DNA of 64,000 nucleotides from assembly GCA_003221695.1 (NCBI GenBank), contig QHSX01000042.1, positions 62,001-126,000 of the forward strand, written 5' to 3'. The notes under the pieces are model-generated. The model saw only the letters and a list, made by a program, of their open reading frames with translations, was not told the origin of the DNA and did not search any database. A program made the position numbers and the translations under genes. Each line of letters begins with the position of its first letter. Position 1 is the first letter of the stretch. This DNA is from Candidatus Rokuibacteriota bacterium (GTDB lineage: Bacteria; Methylomirabilota; Methylomirabilia; Rokubacteriales; CSP1-6). This document shows, piece by piece, positions 10,364-18,472 of this stretch.

Positions 10364-10767
10364 CCGCCGATCGGACCGTTCGCGTGGTCGTCGCCAAGCC
10401 GGGTCTCGACGGCCACGACCGGGGGGCCAAGATCGTCGCGCGGTCGTTGCGCGACGCAGGCTTCGAGGTGATCTACACGGGACTCCACCAGACACCCGAG
10501 CAGATCGTCGCCACGGCGATCCAGGAGGACGCGGACGCGATCGGGCTCAGCGTGCTCTCGGGCGCCCACAACTACCTCTTCAAGCGCGTCCTCGAGCTGC
10601 TCCGGGAGAAGGGCGCCGAGGACATCGTGGTGTTCGGCGGGGGGATCATCCCGCCGGAGGACATCGCCGCCCTCAAGACGATGGGCGTCAGGGAGATCTT
10701 CACGCCCGGCGCGTCGACCCAGGAGATCGTCCGCTTCGTCCGCGAGCACATCCGTGCGGCAGTCTGA
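10360..10767 (+). CDS. icmB: B12-binding small subunit of acyl-CoA mutase
   Basis: This 135-residue protein is a free-standing cobalamin-binding domain. The DxHxxG motif that supplies the lower cobalt ligand is DGHDRG (residues 17-22, His19), followed by [11 protein letters not shown] and [12 protein letters not shown], the other B12-contact loops. Its length fits IcmB and the small subunits of split mutases. It should form the active enzyme with the large subunit at 7161, although ilvE and a HIT gene lie between them. A dehydrogenase gene starts three bases after its stop. Confidence 0.92.
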   Translation: MTADRTVRVVVAKPGLDGHDRGAKIVARSLRDAGFEVIYTGLHQTPEQIVATAIQEDADAIGLSVLSGAHNYLFKRVLELLREKGAEDIVVFGGGIIPPEDIAALKTMGVREIFTPGASTQEIVRFVREHIRAAV

Positions 10768-10770
10768 GCC

Positions 10771-11916
10771 GTGGATTTCGAGCTGACCGACGACCAGAAG
10801 CGCATCCGCCGGGCCGCCCGTGAGTTCGCGGAGGGCGAGCTCGGGGACGCGATTGCGCCGTACGACGAGCGCCAGACGTTTCCGCACGAGATCGTCAAGA
10901 AGCTCGGGCCGCTCGGCTTCCTCGGGGTCCTCGTGCCCGACGAGTACGGTGGCGCGGGTCTCGACTACGTCTCGTACGCGCTGATCGTCGAGGAGCTCTG
11001 CCGCGGCGACGCGTCGGTCGGCATCACGATGTGGGCGCACAATTCACTCTGCACGAACCACATCACCGTCTTCGGCTCCGAGGCGCAGAAGCGACGGTAC
11101 CTGCCGCGCCTGGCCTCGGGCGACGTGCTCGGCGCGTGGGGGCTCACCGAGGCGGGCTCCGGCTCCGACGCGGCCGCCCTCCGGACGCGGGCCGAGTGGC
11201 GCGACGGCGAGTGGGTCCTGAACGGAAGCAAGGCCTTCATCACCAACGCGTCGGTCGGTGGGCTCGCCGTCGTGCTGGCGCGGACCGACCCCGAGCAGCG
11301 GTCGCGGTCCATCTCGGCGTTCATCCTCGAGCGCGGGACGCCCGGCTTCCGCGCGGGTCAGCCGTACCGGAAGCTCGGCCTGCACGCCTCGGACACCGCG
11401 GAGCTGATCCTCGAGGACGCCCGCGTCCCGGCCGCGGGCCTGCTCGGCGAGCGTGGGATGGGGTTCGTTCACGCGCTGCAGGTGCTCGAGGGAGGGCGCA
11501 TTGCGATGGCGGCGATGGGGGTCGGAATCGCCGAGGCGGCCCTCGGTCAATCCGTGAAGTACATGAACCAGCGGACCGCCTTCGGCCGGACGCTCGCGGA
11601 GTTCAACGGCCTCCAGGGGATGATCGCCGAGGTCGCCGCCGAGGTGGAGGTCGCGCGCCTCCTCACGCTGCGCGCGGCGTACCTGAAAGACACGGGACGG
11701 CCGGCGAGGCACGCGGCGGCGATGGCGAAGCTCTTCGCCTCCGAGACCGCGATGAAGGCCGCGAGCAAGGCCGTCCAGATCCACGGCGGCGCGGGCTACA
11801 TCACCGAGTTCCCCGTCGAGCGGATCTTCCGTGACGCCAAGCTCACCGAGATCGGCGAGGGGACGTCCGAGATCCAACGGCTGGTCATCGCGCGGGAGAT
11901 CCTCCAGCTCTCGTGA
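10771..11916 (+). CDS. Acyl-CoA dehydrogenase
   Basis: This second acyl-CoA dehydrogenase of the operon has 381 residues. It has [43 protein letters not shown] and the catalytic Glu in [10 protein letters not shown] (about residue 363). It resembles the enzyme at 6016 but is clearly a separate paralogue, perhaps for the branched substrate. The GTG start lies three bases after icmB. Its last bases overlap the GTG start of a transporter ATPase. Electrons would go to EtfAB from the same operon. Confidence 0.91.
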   Translation: MDFELTDDQKRIRRAAREFAEGELGDAIAPYDERQTFPHEIVKKLGPLGFLGVLVPDEYGGAGLDYVSYALIVEELCRGDASVGITMWAHNSLCTNHITVFGSEAQKRRYLPRLASGDVLGAWGLTEAGSGSDAAALRTRAEWRDGEWVLNGSKAFITNASVGGLAVVLARTDPEQRSRSISAFILERGTPGFRAGQPYRKLGLHASDTAELILEDARVPAAGLLGERGMGFVHALQVLEGGRIAMAAMGVGIAEAALGQSVKYMNQRTAFGRTLAEFNGLQGMIAEVAAEVEVARLLTLRAAYLKDTGRPARHAAAMAKLFASETAMKAASKAVQIHGGAGYITEFPVERIFRDAKLTEIGEGTSEIQRLVIAREILQLS

Positions 11917-12692
11917 CCGCGCCCGCGCGGCTCATCGCCGTCGAGAGCGTCTCCAAGCGCTACGTGACCAGCTCGGGGCCCGTCGAGGCGCTCCACGACG
12001 TGTCGCTCACGGTGAGCGAGGGCGAGTTCTGCACGCTGATCGGCCCGTCGGGCTGCGGGAAGTCCACGCTCCTCGGCATGCTCGGCGGCCTCGTGTACCC
12101 GGAGAGCGGGCGCATCCTGGTCGATGCTCGGCCGGTCACTGGCCCCGACCCGGGCCGCGCCGCGACCGTGTTCCAGGACCCGGGCCTCTTTCCCTGGCGC
12201 ACGGTGCTCGAGAACGTGGAGTTCGGCCTCGAGCTCGCGGGCTCTGCGGCGGCGCGCCGGCGCTCGATCGCGACGGCGCTCCTCGGCCCGCTCGGCCTCA
12301 AGGGCTTCGCGGAGAAGTACCCACGTGAGCTCTCCGGGGGCATGAAGCAGCGCGTCGCGATCGGCCGCGCGCTCGCCATCGACGCGAAGATCCTCCTGAT
12401 GGACGAGCCGTTCGGTGCCCTCGACGAGCAGACGCGCGTGCTCATGGGCGAATGGCTCCTCGACATCTGGCGCCGGACACGCAAGACCGTGATCTTCGTG
12501 ACGCATAGCCTGCACGAGGCCCTCTTCCTCTCGACACGGATCGCCGTCATGACGGCGCGCCCCGGGCGGATCAAGTCGGTCCTGGAGCTTCCCATGGACT
12601 ACCCGCGCTCGATGGAGTCGCCCGAGCTCGTCGCGCTGCGCGCGAAGCTCTGGGGCGAGATCCGCGAGGAATCGCTCCGGGCGATGCAATGA
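11913..12692 (+). CDS. NitT/TauT-family ABC transporter ATPase
   Basis: The 259-residue ATPase has Walker [10 protein letters not shown] (44-52), a Q-loop in [13 protein letters not shown], signature LSGGMKQR and Walker [16 protein letters not shown], the pattern of the SsuB/TauB/NrtD family that powers uptake of sulfonates, nitrate, taurine or pyrimidine precursors. The GTG start overlaps the dehydrogenase stop. Two permease genes follow, but no binding protein is adjacent; an NMT1-like binding protein about 9 kb away on the other strand is one candidate partner. Confidence 0.92.
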   Translation: MTAPARLIAVESVSKRYVTSSGPVEALHDVSLTVSEGEFCTLIGPSGCGKSTLLGMLGGLVYPESGRILVDARPVTGPDPGRAATVFQDPGLFPWRTVLENVEFGLELAGSAAARRRSIATALLGPLGLKGFAEKYPRELSGGMKQRVAIGRALAIDAKILLMDEPFGALDEQTRVLMGEWLLDIWRRTRKTVIFVTHSLHEALFLSTRIAVMTARPGRIKSVLELPMDYPRSMESPELVALRAKLWGEIREESLRAMQ

Positions 12693-12707
12693 CGCCGCAC
12701 GCTCCTC

Positions 12708-12745
12708 GCTCAGGCCACCCACGGAGTGCGCCGGCCTCGCGGCCC
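12708..12745 (+). repeat. Dispersed repeat X, copy 1, before a permease start
   Basis: This stretch begins GCTCAGGCCACCCAC and ends GGCCTCGCGGC. By eye 32 of 36 bases match the copy at 15649-15696 on the minus strand, and a third copy lies at 13538. It occupies most of the gap between the ATPase gene and the GTG start of the permease. Confidence 0.55.
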
Positions 12746-12753
12746 TCGTTACA

Positions 12754-13500
12754 GTGACCGTGCTGGCCGTCCGGGCGGGGCTGCTCCTGGTCGTCCTCGG
12801 CCTCTGGGAGACCGTCGGCCGCGCGTCGAATCCGCTCCTGGCGGTGCCGCCCTCGGCCGTCCTTCCCGCGCTGCGGGACCTCTTGCTCCTGCGCTCGTAT
12901 CCCGACCTGCCCGCCAACGTGCTCCTGACCCTGCGCGAGATCGCCGCCGCCTACGCCCTCGCCGTCGTCGCCGGGCTCGCCTGCGGCTTCGCGCTGGGCT
13001 TCCACTGGTTGATCGGTCGCGCCTGGGGCCCGATGCTCGCGGCGCTCTACGCGGTCCCGGCCGTCGTCTGGTACCCCTCGCTCATGCTCTTCTTCGGCCT
13101 CGACGCGGCGTCGAAGATCGCCTTCGGCTTCCTGCTCGGCTTCTTCCCCGTGACCCTCGCCGTGCTCGCGGGCATCCGCCAGGTGAATCCGCACCTCGTG
13201 ACGGTCGCGCGCGCCTACGGTGCCGGTTCGCTCACCGTGTTCGTGCGCGTCATGGTGCCGGCGATGCTCTTCACGCTCGTCGGCGGGCTCCGGACGGCGC
13301 TGGCGCTCGCGGTCGTCGGCGTGATCGTCGGCGAGGTCCTCGGGAGCAAGCGCGGGATGGGCGCGCTCATCAACCACGCGTACGGCCTGCTGCGGACGGC
13401 GGACTACGTCGCGCTCGTGCTCGTGACGCTCGCGCTCGTCGTGGGCTCGGACGTGGTCGCGAGCCTCGTCGAGCGCCGCGCGCGCCGTTGGAATGAATAG
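12754..13500 (+). CDS. NitT/TauT-family ABC transporter permease
   Basis: This 248-residue inner-membrane protein has about six hydrophobic segments and the ATPase-contact loop ARAYGAGSLTVFVRVMVP near residue 150, the EAA motif of this family. The GTG at 12754 has no strong ribosome site; repeat X lies just before it. With the permease at 13578 it would form the membrane channel of the transporter whose ATPase is at 11913. Confidence 0.9.
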   Translation: MTVLAVRAGLLLVVLGLWETVGRASNPLLAVPPSAVLPALRDLLLLRSYPDLPANVLLTLREIAAAYALAVVAGLACGFALGFHWLIGRAWGPMLAALYAVPAVVWYPSLMLFFGLDAASKIAFGFLLGFFPVTLAVLAGIRQVNPHLVTVARAYGAGSLTVFVRVMVPAMLFTLVGGLRTALALAVVGVIVGEVLGSKRGMGALINHAYGLLRTADYVALVLVTLALVVGSDVVASLVERRARRWNE

Positions 13501-13537
13501 CAGCATGGTGGACAGAGCCACGTCGTGCCCACGGCAC

Positions 13538-13617
13538 GCCACCCACGGAGTGTGCCGACCCCGTGGCCCCCGCTCCAATGGCTAGCAGTATGGCGGCCTC
13601 GCGGCCCCCGCTCCAAC
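13538..13617 (+). repeat. Dispersed repeat X, copy 2, with an internal partial duplication
   Basis: GCCACCCACGGAGTG at 13538 repeats copy 1. The segment CCCCCGCTCCAA occurs twice inside it (about 13566-13578 and 13604-13615). A further motif with AATG, TAGCAG and ATGG appears at 13492-13508 and 13576-13592. The start codons available to the next permease lie inside the element. Confidence 0.5.
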
Positions 13618-14354
13618 GTCGTGTTCGCGCGCTCCAACTCGCGACCGTCGGCGTGGCGCTCGCGGTGTGGGAGACCGCCGTGCGCGCGGGCTGGATCGAC
13701 CCGCTGTTCGTCCCGGCGCCGAGCGCCGTCGGCGCCGCGCTCGGGACGATGGGCGATACGGCGCTCGTGGCGCTCGGCGAGACGCTCTCCAAGACGGCGA
13801 TCGCCTACGTGCTCTCGGTGGCGCTGGGGCTCGCGGCGGGGCTCGTCGTGGGCTCGGTCCGTCTCCTGCGCGAGGTGCTGAACCCGTTCGTCATGGCGCT
13901 CTACTCGCTCCCGAAGATCCTCGTCCTGCCCTGGATCGTCCTGCTGCTCGGCTACGGCACGGCCCCGGCGATCTTCTACGGGACGATTCACGGCCTCTTC
14001 CCGGTCACGGTCCTCGTCATGGGCGCCGTGCGCGACGTGGACCGCACGCTCGTGACCGTGGCGCGCGCCTACGGCGCGACGACTTGGCAGCTCTACTGGA
14101 AGGTGCTGCTGCCCGCGATCGTCCCGTCGGTGGTCGCGGGCATGCGGCTCGGCATCGTCTTCTGCCTTCTCGGTGTGCTCGTCGTCGAGATGTTCGCAGG
14201 GGTGCGCGGGATGGGGTACGTCATGAGCTCGTTCGCCAACGGGTTCCGGGCGCCCGAGCTCTTTGCCGCGACGGCGCTCGTCTCGGCGGCCTCGATCGCG
14301 ATCGTGCTGGTGCTCGACCACGTCAACGAGCGCCTCTCGCACTGGCGGGGCTGA
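13578..14354 (+). CDS. NitT/TauT-family ABC transporter permease
   Basis: The second permease of the transporter has 258 residues, about six membrane spans and the EAA loop ARAYGATTWQLYWKVLLP. Possible starts are a GTG at 13563 and ATGs at 13578 and 13590. All lie in repeat X, and the first residues (MASSMAASRPPL) are low-complexity and repeat-derived. The conserved part begins at LQLATVGVALAVWETAVRAG, so the exact start is uncertain. Confidence 0.88.
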   Translation: MASSMAASRPPLQRRVRALQLATVGVALAVWETAVRAGWIDPLFVPAPSAVGAALGTMGDTALVALGETLSKTAIAYVLSVALGLAAGLVVGSVRLLREVLNPFVMALYSLPKILVLPWIVLLLGYGTAPAIFYGTIHGLFPVTVLVMGAVRDVDRTLVTVARAYGATTWQLYWKVLLPAIVPSVVAGMRLGIVFCLLGVLVVEMFAGVRGMGYVMSSFANGFRAPELFAATALVSAASIAIVLVLDHVNERLSHWRG

Positions 14355-14436
14355 GCGCTCGGCCCTCGCACGCCTCCGTCGGGCCTCGTCCCGCCCCTTC
14401 GACGACGCCTAAGGGTCCGCCGCGCGGACATTCAGG

Positions 14437-14585
14437 GTTTTACCGGCCATGATTTGCGGCACTTGCCTGGTTTTTCCTTCAATCAATGGTAGTTAGACTT
14501 CACGACATCGAGCCGTAAAAGTGACTGGAGCGGCGGCCGCAAGGCTCGCCGCCGTCGGGAGGCAGGGGCAAGGAGGGCAACGACG
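14437..14585 (+). other. Low-GC leader region before a small CxxC protein gene
   Basis: Bases 14437 to about 14520 are far richer in A and T than the rest of the window (T-runs, CAATCAATGG). Next comes a GGCGG/CCGCC stem around a CCGCAAGGCTCG loop (about 14531-14552) and then AAGGAGG ahead of the ATG at 14586. A promoter and a structured leader are likely. I looked for a known riboswitch pattern and could not support one. Confidence 0.35.
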
Positions 14586-14801
14586 ATGAGCGCGTCAGTC
14601 TCCGCTGAGATCGTCACCGTCTACCGCGCGCTGGACGGCGGCATCCACCACACGAGGTGCGGCCAGAGGATCATGCTGCACGGGCGGCGCGCGGACGAGT
14701 TGGACTTCTACTGCCTCACCTGCGCCGAGTCCGTGACGCTCCCGCTGTGCGTGATCGCGCGCATCCCGGTGGCGGACGAGCCGGCAGACCGCGCCGCCTG
14801 A
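14586..14801 (+). CDS. Small cysteine-containing protein of unknown function
   Basis: The 71-residue product is supported by a strong AAGGAGG ribosome site about nine bases before the ATG and by an AT-rich upstream region. It has a single cysteine in HHTRCGQR and a CxxC pair in DFYCLTCAES, plus one more Cys near LPLCVIARI. The spacing suggests a small zinc-ribbon-like fold. I do not recognise the family. It stands alone between two transporter clusters and ends 12 bases before the convergent Dpp permease gene. Confidence 0.65.
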   Translation: MSASVSAEIVTVYRALDGGIHHTRCGQRIMLHGRRADELDFYCLTCAESVTLPLCVIARIPVADEPADRAA

Positions 14802-14813
14802 GCGCGGCGGGCG

Positions 14814-15728
14814 CTACTCCCCGCGGAGCGTCGGGTCGAGGAGGTCCCGGAGCCAGTCGCCCGTGCGGCTCACCACGATCGAGGTGAGCATCAGCACGAG
14901 CCCAGGGAAGGTCGAGATCCACCACGCGGTGTCGAGATACTCGCGCCCCTCGTGGATCATCCCGCCCCACGAGGGCGTGGGCGGCTGGACGCCGAGCCCG
15001 AGAAAGGAGAGCGTCGCCTCGAGCACGATCGCTCGCGCCAGCTCGAGCGTGGCGACGACGACCAGCGACGAGAGCACGTTGGGGAGGATGTGGCACGCGA
15101 CCACGCGCCCTACGGATCCCCCGAGCGCGTGGATCGCCTCCACGAACTCGCGTGAGCGCAGGCCGAGCACCTGCGACCGGAGGAGTCGCGCGTAGGTGAC
15201 CCAACCCGAGAGACCGATCACGACGATCAGCGTCGGGAAGCTCGGCCCCAGCACCGCGATGATGCCGATGGCGAGCAGGATGAATGGGAAGGCGAGCTGC
15301 GCGTCGGCGAGCGTCATGATCACGCTGTCCGCGAGGCCGCCCCGGAAGCCCGCCGCGATCCCGAGTGTCGCACCGAGCGCGCCGCCCACCATCACCGCAG
15401 CGACGCCGACCACCAGCGAGACGCGCGCCCCGTAGATCACGCGCGAGAGGACGTCGCGACCGAGGTGGTCGGTGCCGAGGAATCGCGCACGCCCATCCGC
15501 CGCCTCGAGCGTGGGCCGGGTCAGCCGTTCGCGGAGCGCCTGACGCGTCGGATCGTGGGGCGCGAGCCATGGCGCGGCGACCGCGACCCCGCCCAGGACC
15601 AGGACGAACGCGAGACCCATCGTCGCCAGGCGCGCGGCGCGCCGGGATTTTGGAGCGGGCGCCGCGAGGCCGGACGACTCGGTGGGTGGCCTGAGCAAGC
15701 TGCTCGGGGCTCCGACCGTCATCCTCAT
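14814..15728 (-). CDS. dppC: Dipeptide/oligopeptide ABC transporter permease, DppC type
   Basis: The 304-residue permease has the DppC pattern: an N-terminal span, then HDPTRQALRERL and FLGTDHLGRDVLSRVIYGAR, and the EAA loop HALGGSVGRVVACHILPN. I start it at the ATG at 15728 because that ATG overlaps the stop of dppB as ATGA; the longer frame upstream lies inside dppB. The N-terminal cytoplasmic tail (LLRPPTESSGLAAPAPKS) is encoded by a copy of repeat X, so the repeat has become part of the protein. It works with the DppB and binding-protein genes upstream; no Dpp ATPases are in the window. Confidence 0.92.
   Translation of the reverse strand: MRMTVGAPSSLLRPPTESSGLAAPAPKSRRAARLATMGLAFVLVLGGVAVAAPWLAPHDPTRQALRERLTRPTLEAADGRARFLGTDHLGRDVLSRVIYGARVSLVVGVAAVMVGGALGATLGIAAGFRGGLADSVIMTLADAQLAFPFILLAIGIIAVLGPSFPTLIVVIGLSGWVTYARLLRSQVLGLRSREFVEAIHALGGSVGRVVACHILPNVLSSLVVVATLELARAIVLEATLSFLGLGVQPPTPSWGGMIHEGREYLDTAWWISTFPGLVLMLTSIVVSRTGDWLRDLLDPTLRGE
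15649..15696 (-). repeat. Dispersed repeat X, copy 3, inside the dppC N-terminus
   Basis: On the minus strand this segment reads GCTCAGGCCACCCAC then GGCCTCGCGGC and CCCGCTCCAA. It matches copies 1 and 2 in the same orientation relative to the gene. Here it lies after the start codon and is translated. Confidence 0.5.
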
Positions 15729-16603
15729 GGCCGAGCCCGGGGGTCGAGGACGCCGTAGAGCAGATCGATCACGAAGTTGATCACGATGAAGACGATCGCG
15801 GAGAGGAAGACCGCGCACTGCACGATCGGGTAGTCACGGTTGTAGATGGACTGGATGGCGAGGCGGCCGATCCCCGGCCAGGCGAAGACCGTCTCGGTGA
15901 CGACCGCGCCGCCGAGCAGCGTCCCGAGCTGAAGGCCCGTGATCGTCACGATCGGGAGCGCGGCGTTCTTGAGCGTGTGCTTGACGACCACGCGCCACTC
16001 CGCAACGCCCTTGGCCCGCGCCGTTCGGATGTAGTCGGCGCGCAGGACCTCGAGCACCGCCGAACGCGTCAGGCGCGCGATCGAGGCCATCGCGAAGGCG
16101 CCCAGCGTCAGCGCGGGCAGCGCGAGGTGCGTCCAGTCCCCCCGTCCACCCGTCGGGAAGAGATCGGCCTTGAGCGACAGGAGAAGGATGAAGAGGATCC
16201 CGAGGAAGAAGGTCGGTGCCGACTGCCCGACGAGCGCCACGCCCATGGCGATGTGGTCGATCGCCGAGTTGCGCTTGACGGCCGAGAGGAGCCCCACGGG
16301 CACCGCCACGAACGCCGCGAGCAGAAACGCGGTGAGCCCGAGCTCGGCCGTGGCGCCGAGGTAGCCCCGCACCACGGCGAACGCCGGCTCGCGGAAATGG
16401 ATCGAGCGCCCGAAGTCGCCGCGCAGGGCGTTGACCAGGAACACGCCGTACTGCACGGGCAGCGTCCGGTCCAGGCCGAGCTCGCGGCGCACGCGGAAGA
16501 TCTCGCTCCTCGGCGCGTCGGGGGGCAGGAGGAGGGGCACGGGGTCGCCGGAGAGGCGCATCACGACGAACACCACCGTCGAGACGAGCCAGACGGCGAT
16601 CAG
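15725..16603 (-). CDS. dppB: Dipeptide/oligopeptide ABC transporter permease, DppB type
   Basis: DppB features are clear: MRLSGDPVPLLLPPD, RRELGLDRTLPVQYG, the EAA loop RAKGVAEWRVVVKHTLKN and LDPRARP at the end. The 5' end is odd. Family homology (LLAPRLLRALIAVWLVSTVV) starts at about 16639, right after the stop of the binding-protein gene. Yet no ATG, GTG or TTG occurs in frame until a GTG at 16576, which would cut into the first membrane span. A CTG at 16603 keeps that span and is used here as the start; a sequencing or point change in a former start codon is also possible. Confidence 0.88.
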   Translation of the reverse strand: MIAVWLVSTVVFVVMRLSGDPVPLLLPPDAPRSEIFRVRRELGLDRTLPVQYGVFLVNALRGDFGRSIHFREPAFAVVRGYLGATAELGLTAFLLAAFVAVPVGLLSAVKRNSAIDHIAMGVALVGQSAPTFFLGILFILLLSLKADLFPTGGRGDWTHLALPALTLGAFAMASIARLTRSAVLEVLRADYIRTARAKGVAEWRVVVKHTLKNAALPIVTITGLQLGTLLGGAVVTETVFAWPGIGRLAIQSIYNRDYPIVQCAVFLSAIVFIVINFVIDLLYGVLDPRARP

Positions 16604-16640
16604 GGCCCGGAGGAGCCGTGGCGCGAGGAGGTGGAGGACG

Positions 16641-18188
16641 CTACGCGCGACGCAGTCTCAGGTTGAAGCGCCGGACCTCGAACTGCTGGTTCGGGTTCGG
16701 CGTCCACTCCACGTACTTCTGGAGGCCGTAATCCTCGTAGGGCTGGATCACGGGGATCCACGGCAGGTGCTCGAGGAAGATCTTCGTCATCTCCCGGTAG
16801 GCCTCGGCGCGGAACTTCTCATCCACGGAGAACCGCGCGGCCTCGCCGAGCTCGTCGAAGCGCGGATGACGCCAGTAGTCCTGGGGCCCGCCCGGGGAGA
16901 GGAGGCGCCACATCATGCCGTCGGGGTCGCCGAGGGTCGAGGTTGGGTCCGACCACCAGAGACCCTTGAAGCTCTTGTCGCGGTTCTTCTGGGCCCGGAC
17001 CGAGTACTCGAGCACCTCGACCTTCGCGTTGATGCCGACGTCGCGCCACATGCCCTGGATCGCTTCGGCCATCGGCTTGTCGTTGGCCGTATAGCCGACG
17101 GTCGTCTCGATGACGACCTCCTCGCCCCGGTACGCCCCCTTCCGGAGCCGCTCGCGCGCCTCGCCGGGGTGATAGGCGAGGGGTGCGAGCTTCGCGTCGA
17201 AGTGGTTGTCGCCCTTCGCGATCGGTCCGTTCGGACCGATGCCACGCCCACGCCAGAGCTCCTTCACGATCGCCTGGCGGTCGATGGCGAGCGACAGCGC
17301 CTGCTTCACGAGCGGGTTGTCGAGCGGTGGGCGTTTCGAGTTGACGGCCAGGACGTAGAGGCCCGCGTAGAGGGCGCCCTCGACCTTGGTCGAGGCGTTA
17401 CCGATGACCCGCTCCTCCTGGTCGGGCGCGAGCTGGGTGATCACGTCCACCTCGCCCTTGAGGAGCGACGCGACGCGGGGCGCCGTCTCCGGGATCGAAC
17501 GGAAGACGATCCGGTCGACGTCGATCCTGCCGCCCCAGTAGTCGGGGGTCGCCTCGAGGACGAGCTTGTCGTCCTTTGTCCACGAGACGAAGCGCACCGG
17601 CCCCGTGCCGACGGGCTTGGCGTTGAACTCGTCGTTGCCGACCTTCTCGACGTACTTCTGCGGGACGATCTGACCGCCGTAGAAGGCGAGCCGCGCGGGA
17701 AGGAGCGGGTCGGGCTTCTTGGTGTGGATGACGAGGGTGGCCGGGTCGGGCGTCTCGATGCGGTCGATCGTGGTGAACACGGTGCTCACGCGCGTGCCGA
17801 CCTTCGGGTCCCACGTGCGCGCGAGGCTGAACGCAGCATCGGCCGCGGTGAACGGGTCGCCGTTGTGCCACTTGACGCCTGGCCGGATCTTGAACGTCCA
17901 CTCCGTCTGCCCGTGGAGCTTCCACTCGGTCGCGAGTGCCGCGTGGAGCTTGCCGTCGGGACGGCGCGCGACCAGATTGTCGAAGAGGTTGAACGAGACG
18001 CGGATGTCGTTGGACGAGGTGCTGAAGTGGGGGTCGAACTTGGAGATGTCGCCCCCCTGGGCGACGACCAGGTCTCGCTTCTGCGTCGTCTGGGCTGAGG
18101 CGGGCGTGAGCGCTCCGGGCAGCGCTGTCGCAGCGCCGAGGGCCGCCGCCCCTGTGAGGAGCTCGCGTCGCGTGACTTGGACCATCAT
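16641..18188 (-). CDS. Family 5 extracellular solute-binding protein, DppA type
   Basis: The 515-residue lipid-free binding protein has a twin-arginine signal (TRRELLTGAAALGAATALPG, residues 6-25) and SBP_bac_5 signatures: the KFDPHFS and WTFKIRPGVKWHNGDPFTAA blocks, the EVDVITQLAPDQ region and LVKQALSLAIDRQAIV. Such proteins bind oligopeptides, nickel complexes or glutathione; the substrate cannot be assigned. It is the first gene of a minus-strand operon with dppB and dppC. The start is one of two adjacent ATGs at 18188 and 18185. Confidence 0.93.
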   Translation of the reverse strand: MMVQVTRRELLTGAAALGAATALPGALTPASAQTTQKRDLVVAQGGDISKFDPHFSTSSNDIRVSFNLFDNLVARRPDGKLHAALATEWKLHGQTEWTFKIRPGVKWHNGDPFTAADAAFSLARTWDPKVGTRVSTVFTTIDRIETPDPATLVIHTKKPDPLLPARLAFYGGQIVPQKYVEKVGNDEFNAKPVGTGPVRFVSWTKDDKLVLEATPDYWGGRIDVDRIVFRSIPETAPRVASLLKGEVDVITQLAPDQEERVIGNASTKVEGALYAGLYVLAVNSKRPPLDNPLVKQALSLAIDRQAIVKELWRGRGIGPNGPIAKGDNHFDAKLAPLAYHPGEARERLRKGAYRGEEVVIETTVGYTANDKPMAEAIQGMWRDVGINAKVEVLEYSVRAQKNRDKSFKGLWWSDPTSTLGDPDGMMWRLLSPGGPQDYWRHPRFDELGEAARFSVDEKFRAEAYREMTKIFLEHLPWIPVIQPYEDYGLQKYVEWTPNPNQQFEVRRFNLRLRRA

Positions 18189-18373
18189 GGCCTCCGGTGT
18201 GGCCTTCGGGGTGAAGGGTAAGCGGCACTATATACGGAAGTCGCCCTGATTGTCACGATGCGTCGGAGGAGCTTGGCCCGGAGGGCGAGCGGTAGCCCTG
18301 CGTCTCGAGGCCAGGCGTCCGTCGGGTGAATCCCGTATACATGTTGGGTAGAAGCCCTGAATCTAGCGCCAGT

Positions 18374-18411
18374 TTCCGGAACAGTGATTGTTTCCGGAAA
18401 TATTTCCGGAA
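18374..18411. promoter_or_regulatory. Three TTCCGGAA sites before the flavin oxidoreductase gene
   Basis: The palindrome TTCCGGAA occurs at 18374-18381, 18392-18399 and 18404-18411 (starts 18 and 12 bp apart) in the divergent gap between the Dpp operon and the oxidoreductase. A similar array lies at 24609-24651. The rest of the 284-bp gap shows no other feature I can support. Confidence 0.6.
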
Positions 18412-18472
18412 AAATATGACTCCCGGCTGGGTTGCGTCCCGTGCCGGGTTCTGCCACCATCGGCGCACCGCT

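Noticed and set aside
14355-14585. Known riboswitch (for example c-di-GMP or SAM class) before the small CxxC gene
   Set aside because: A stem and conserved-looking loop bases are present, but I could not match the full pattern of any known class.
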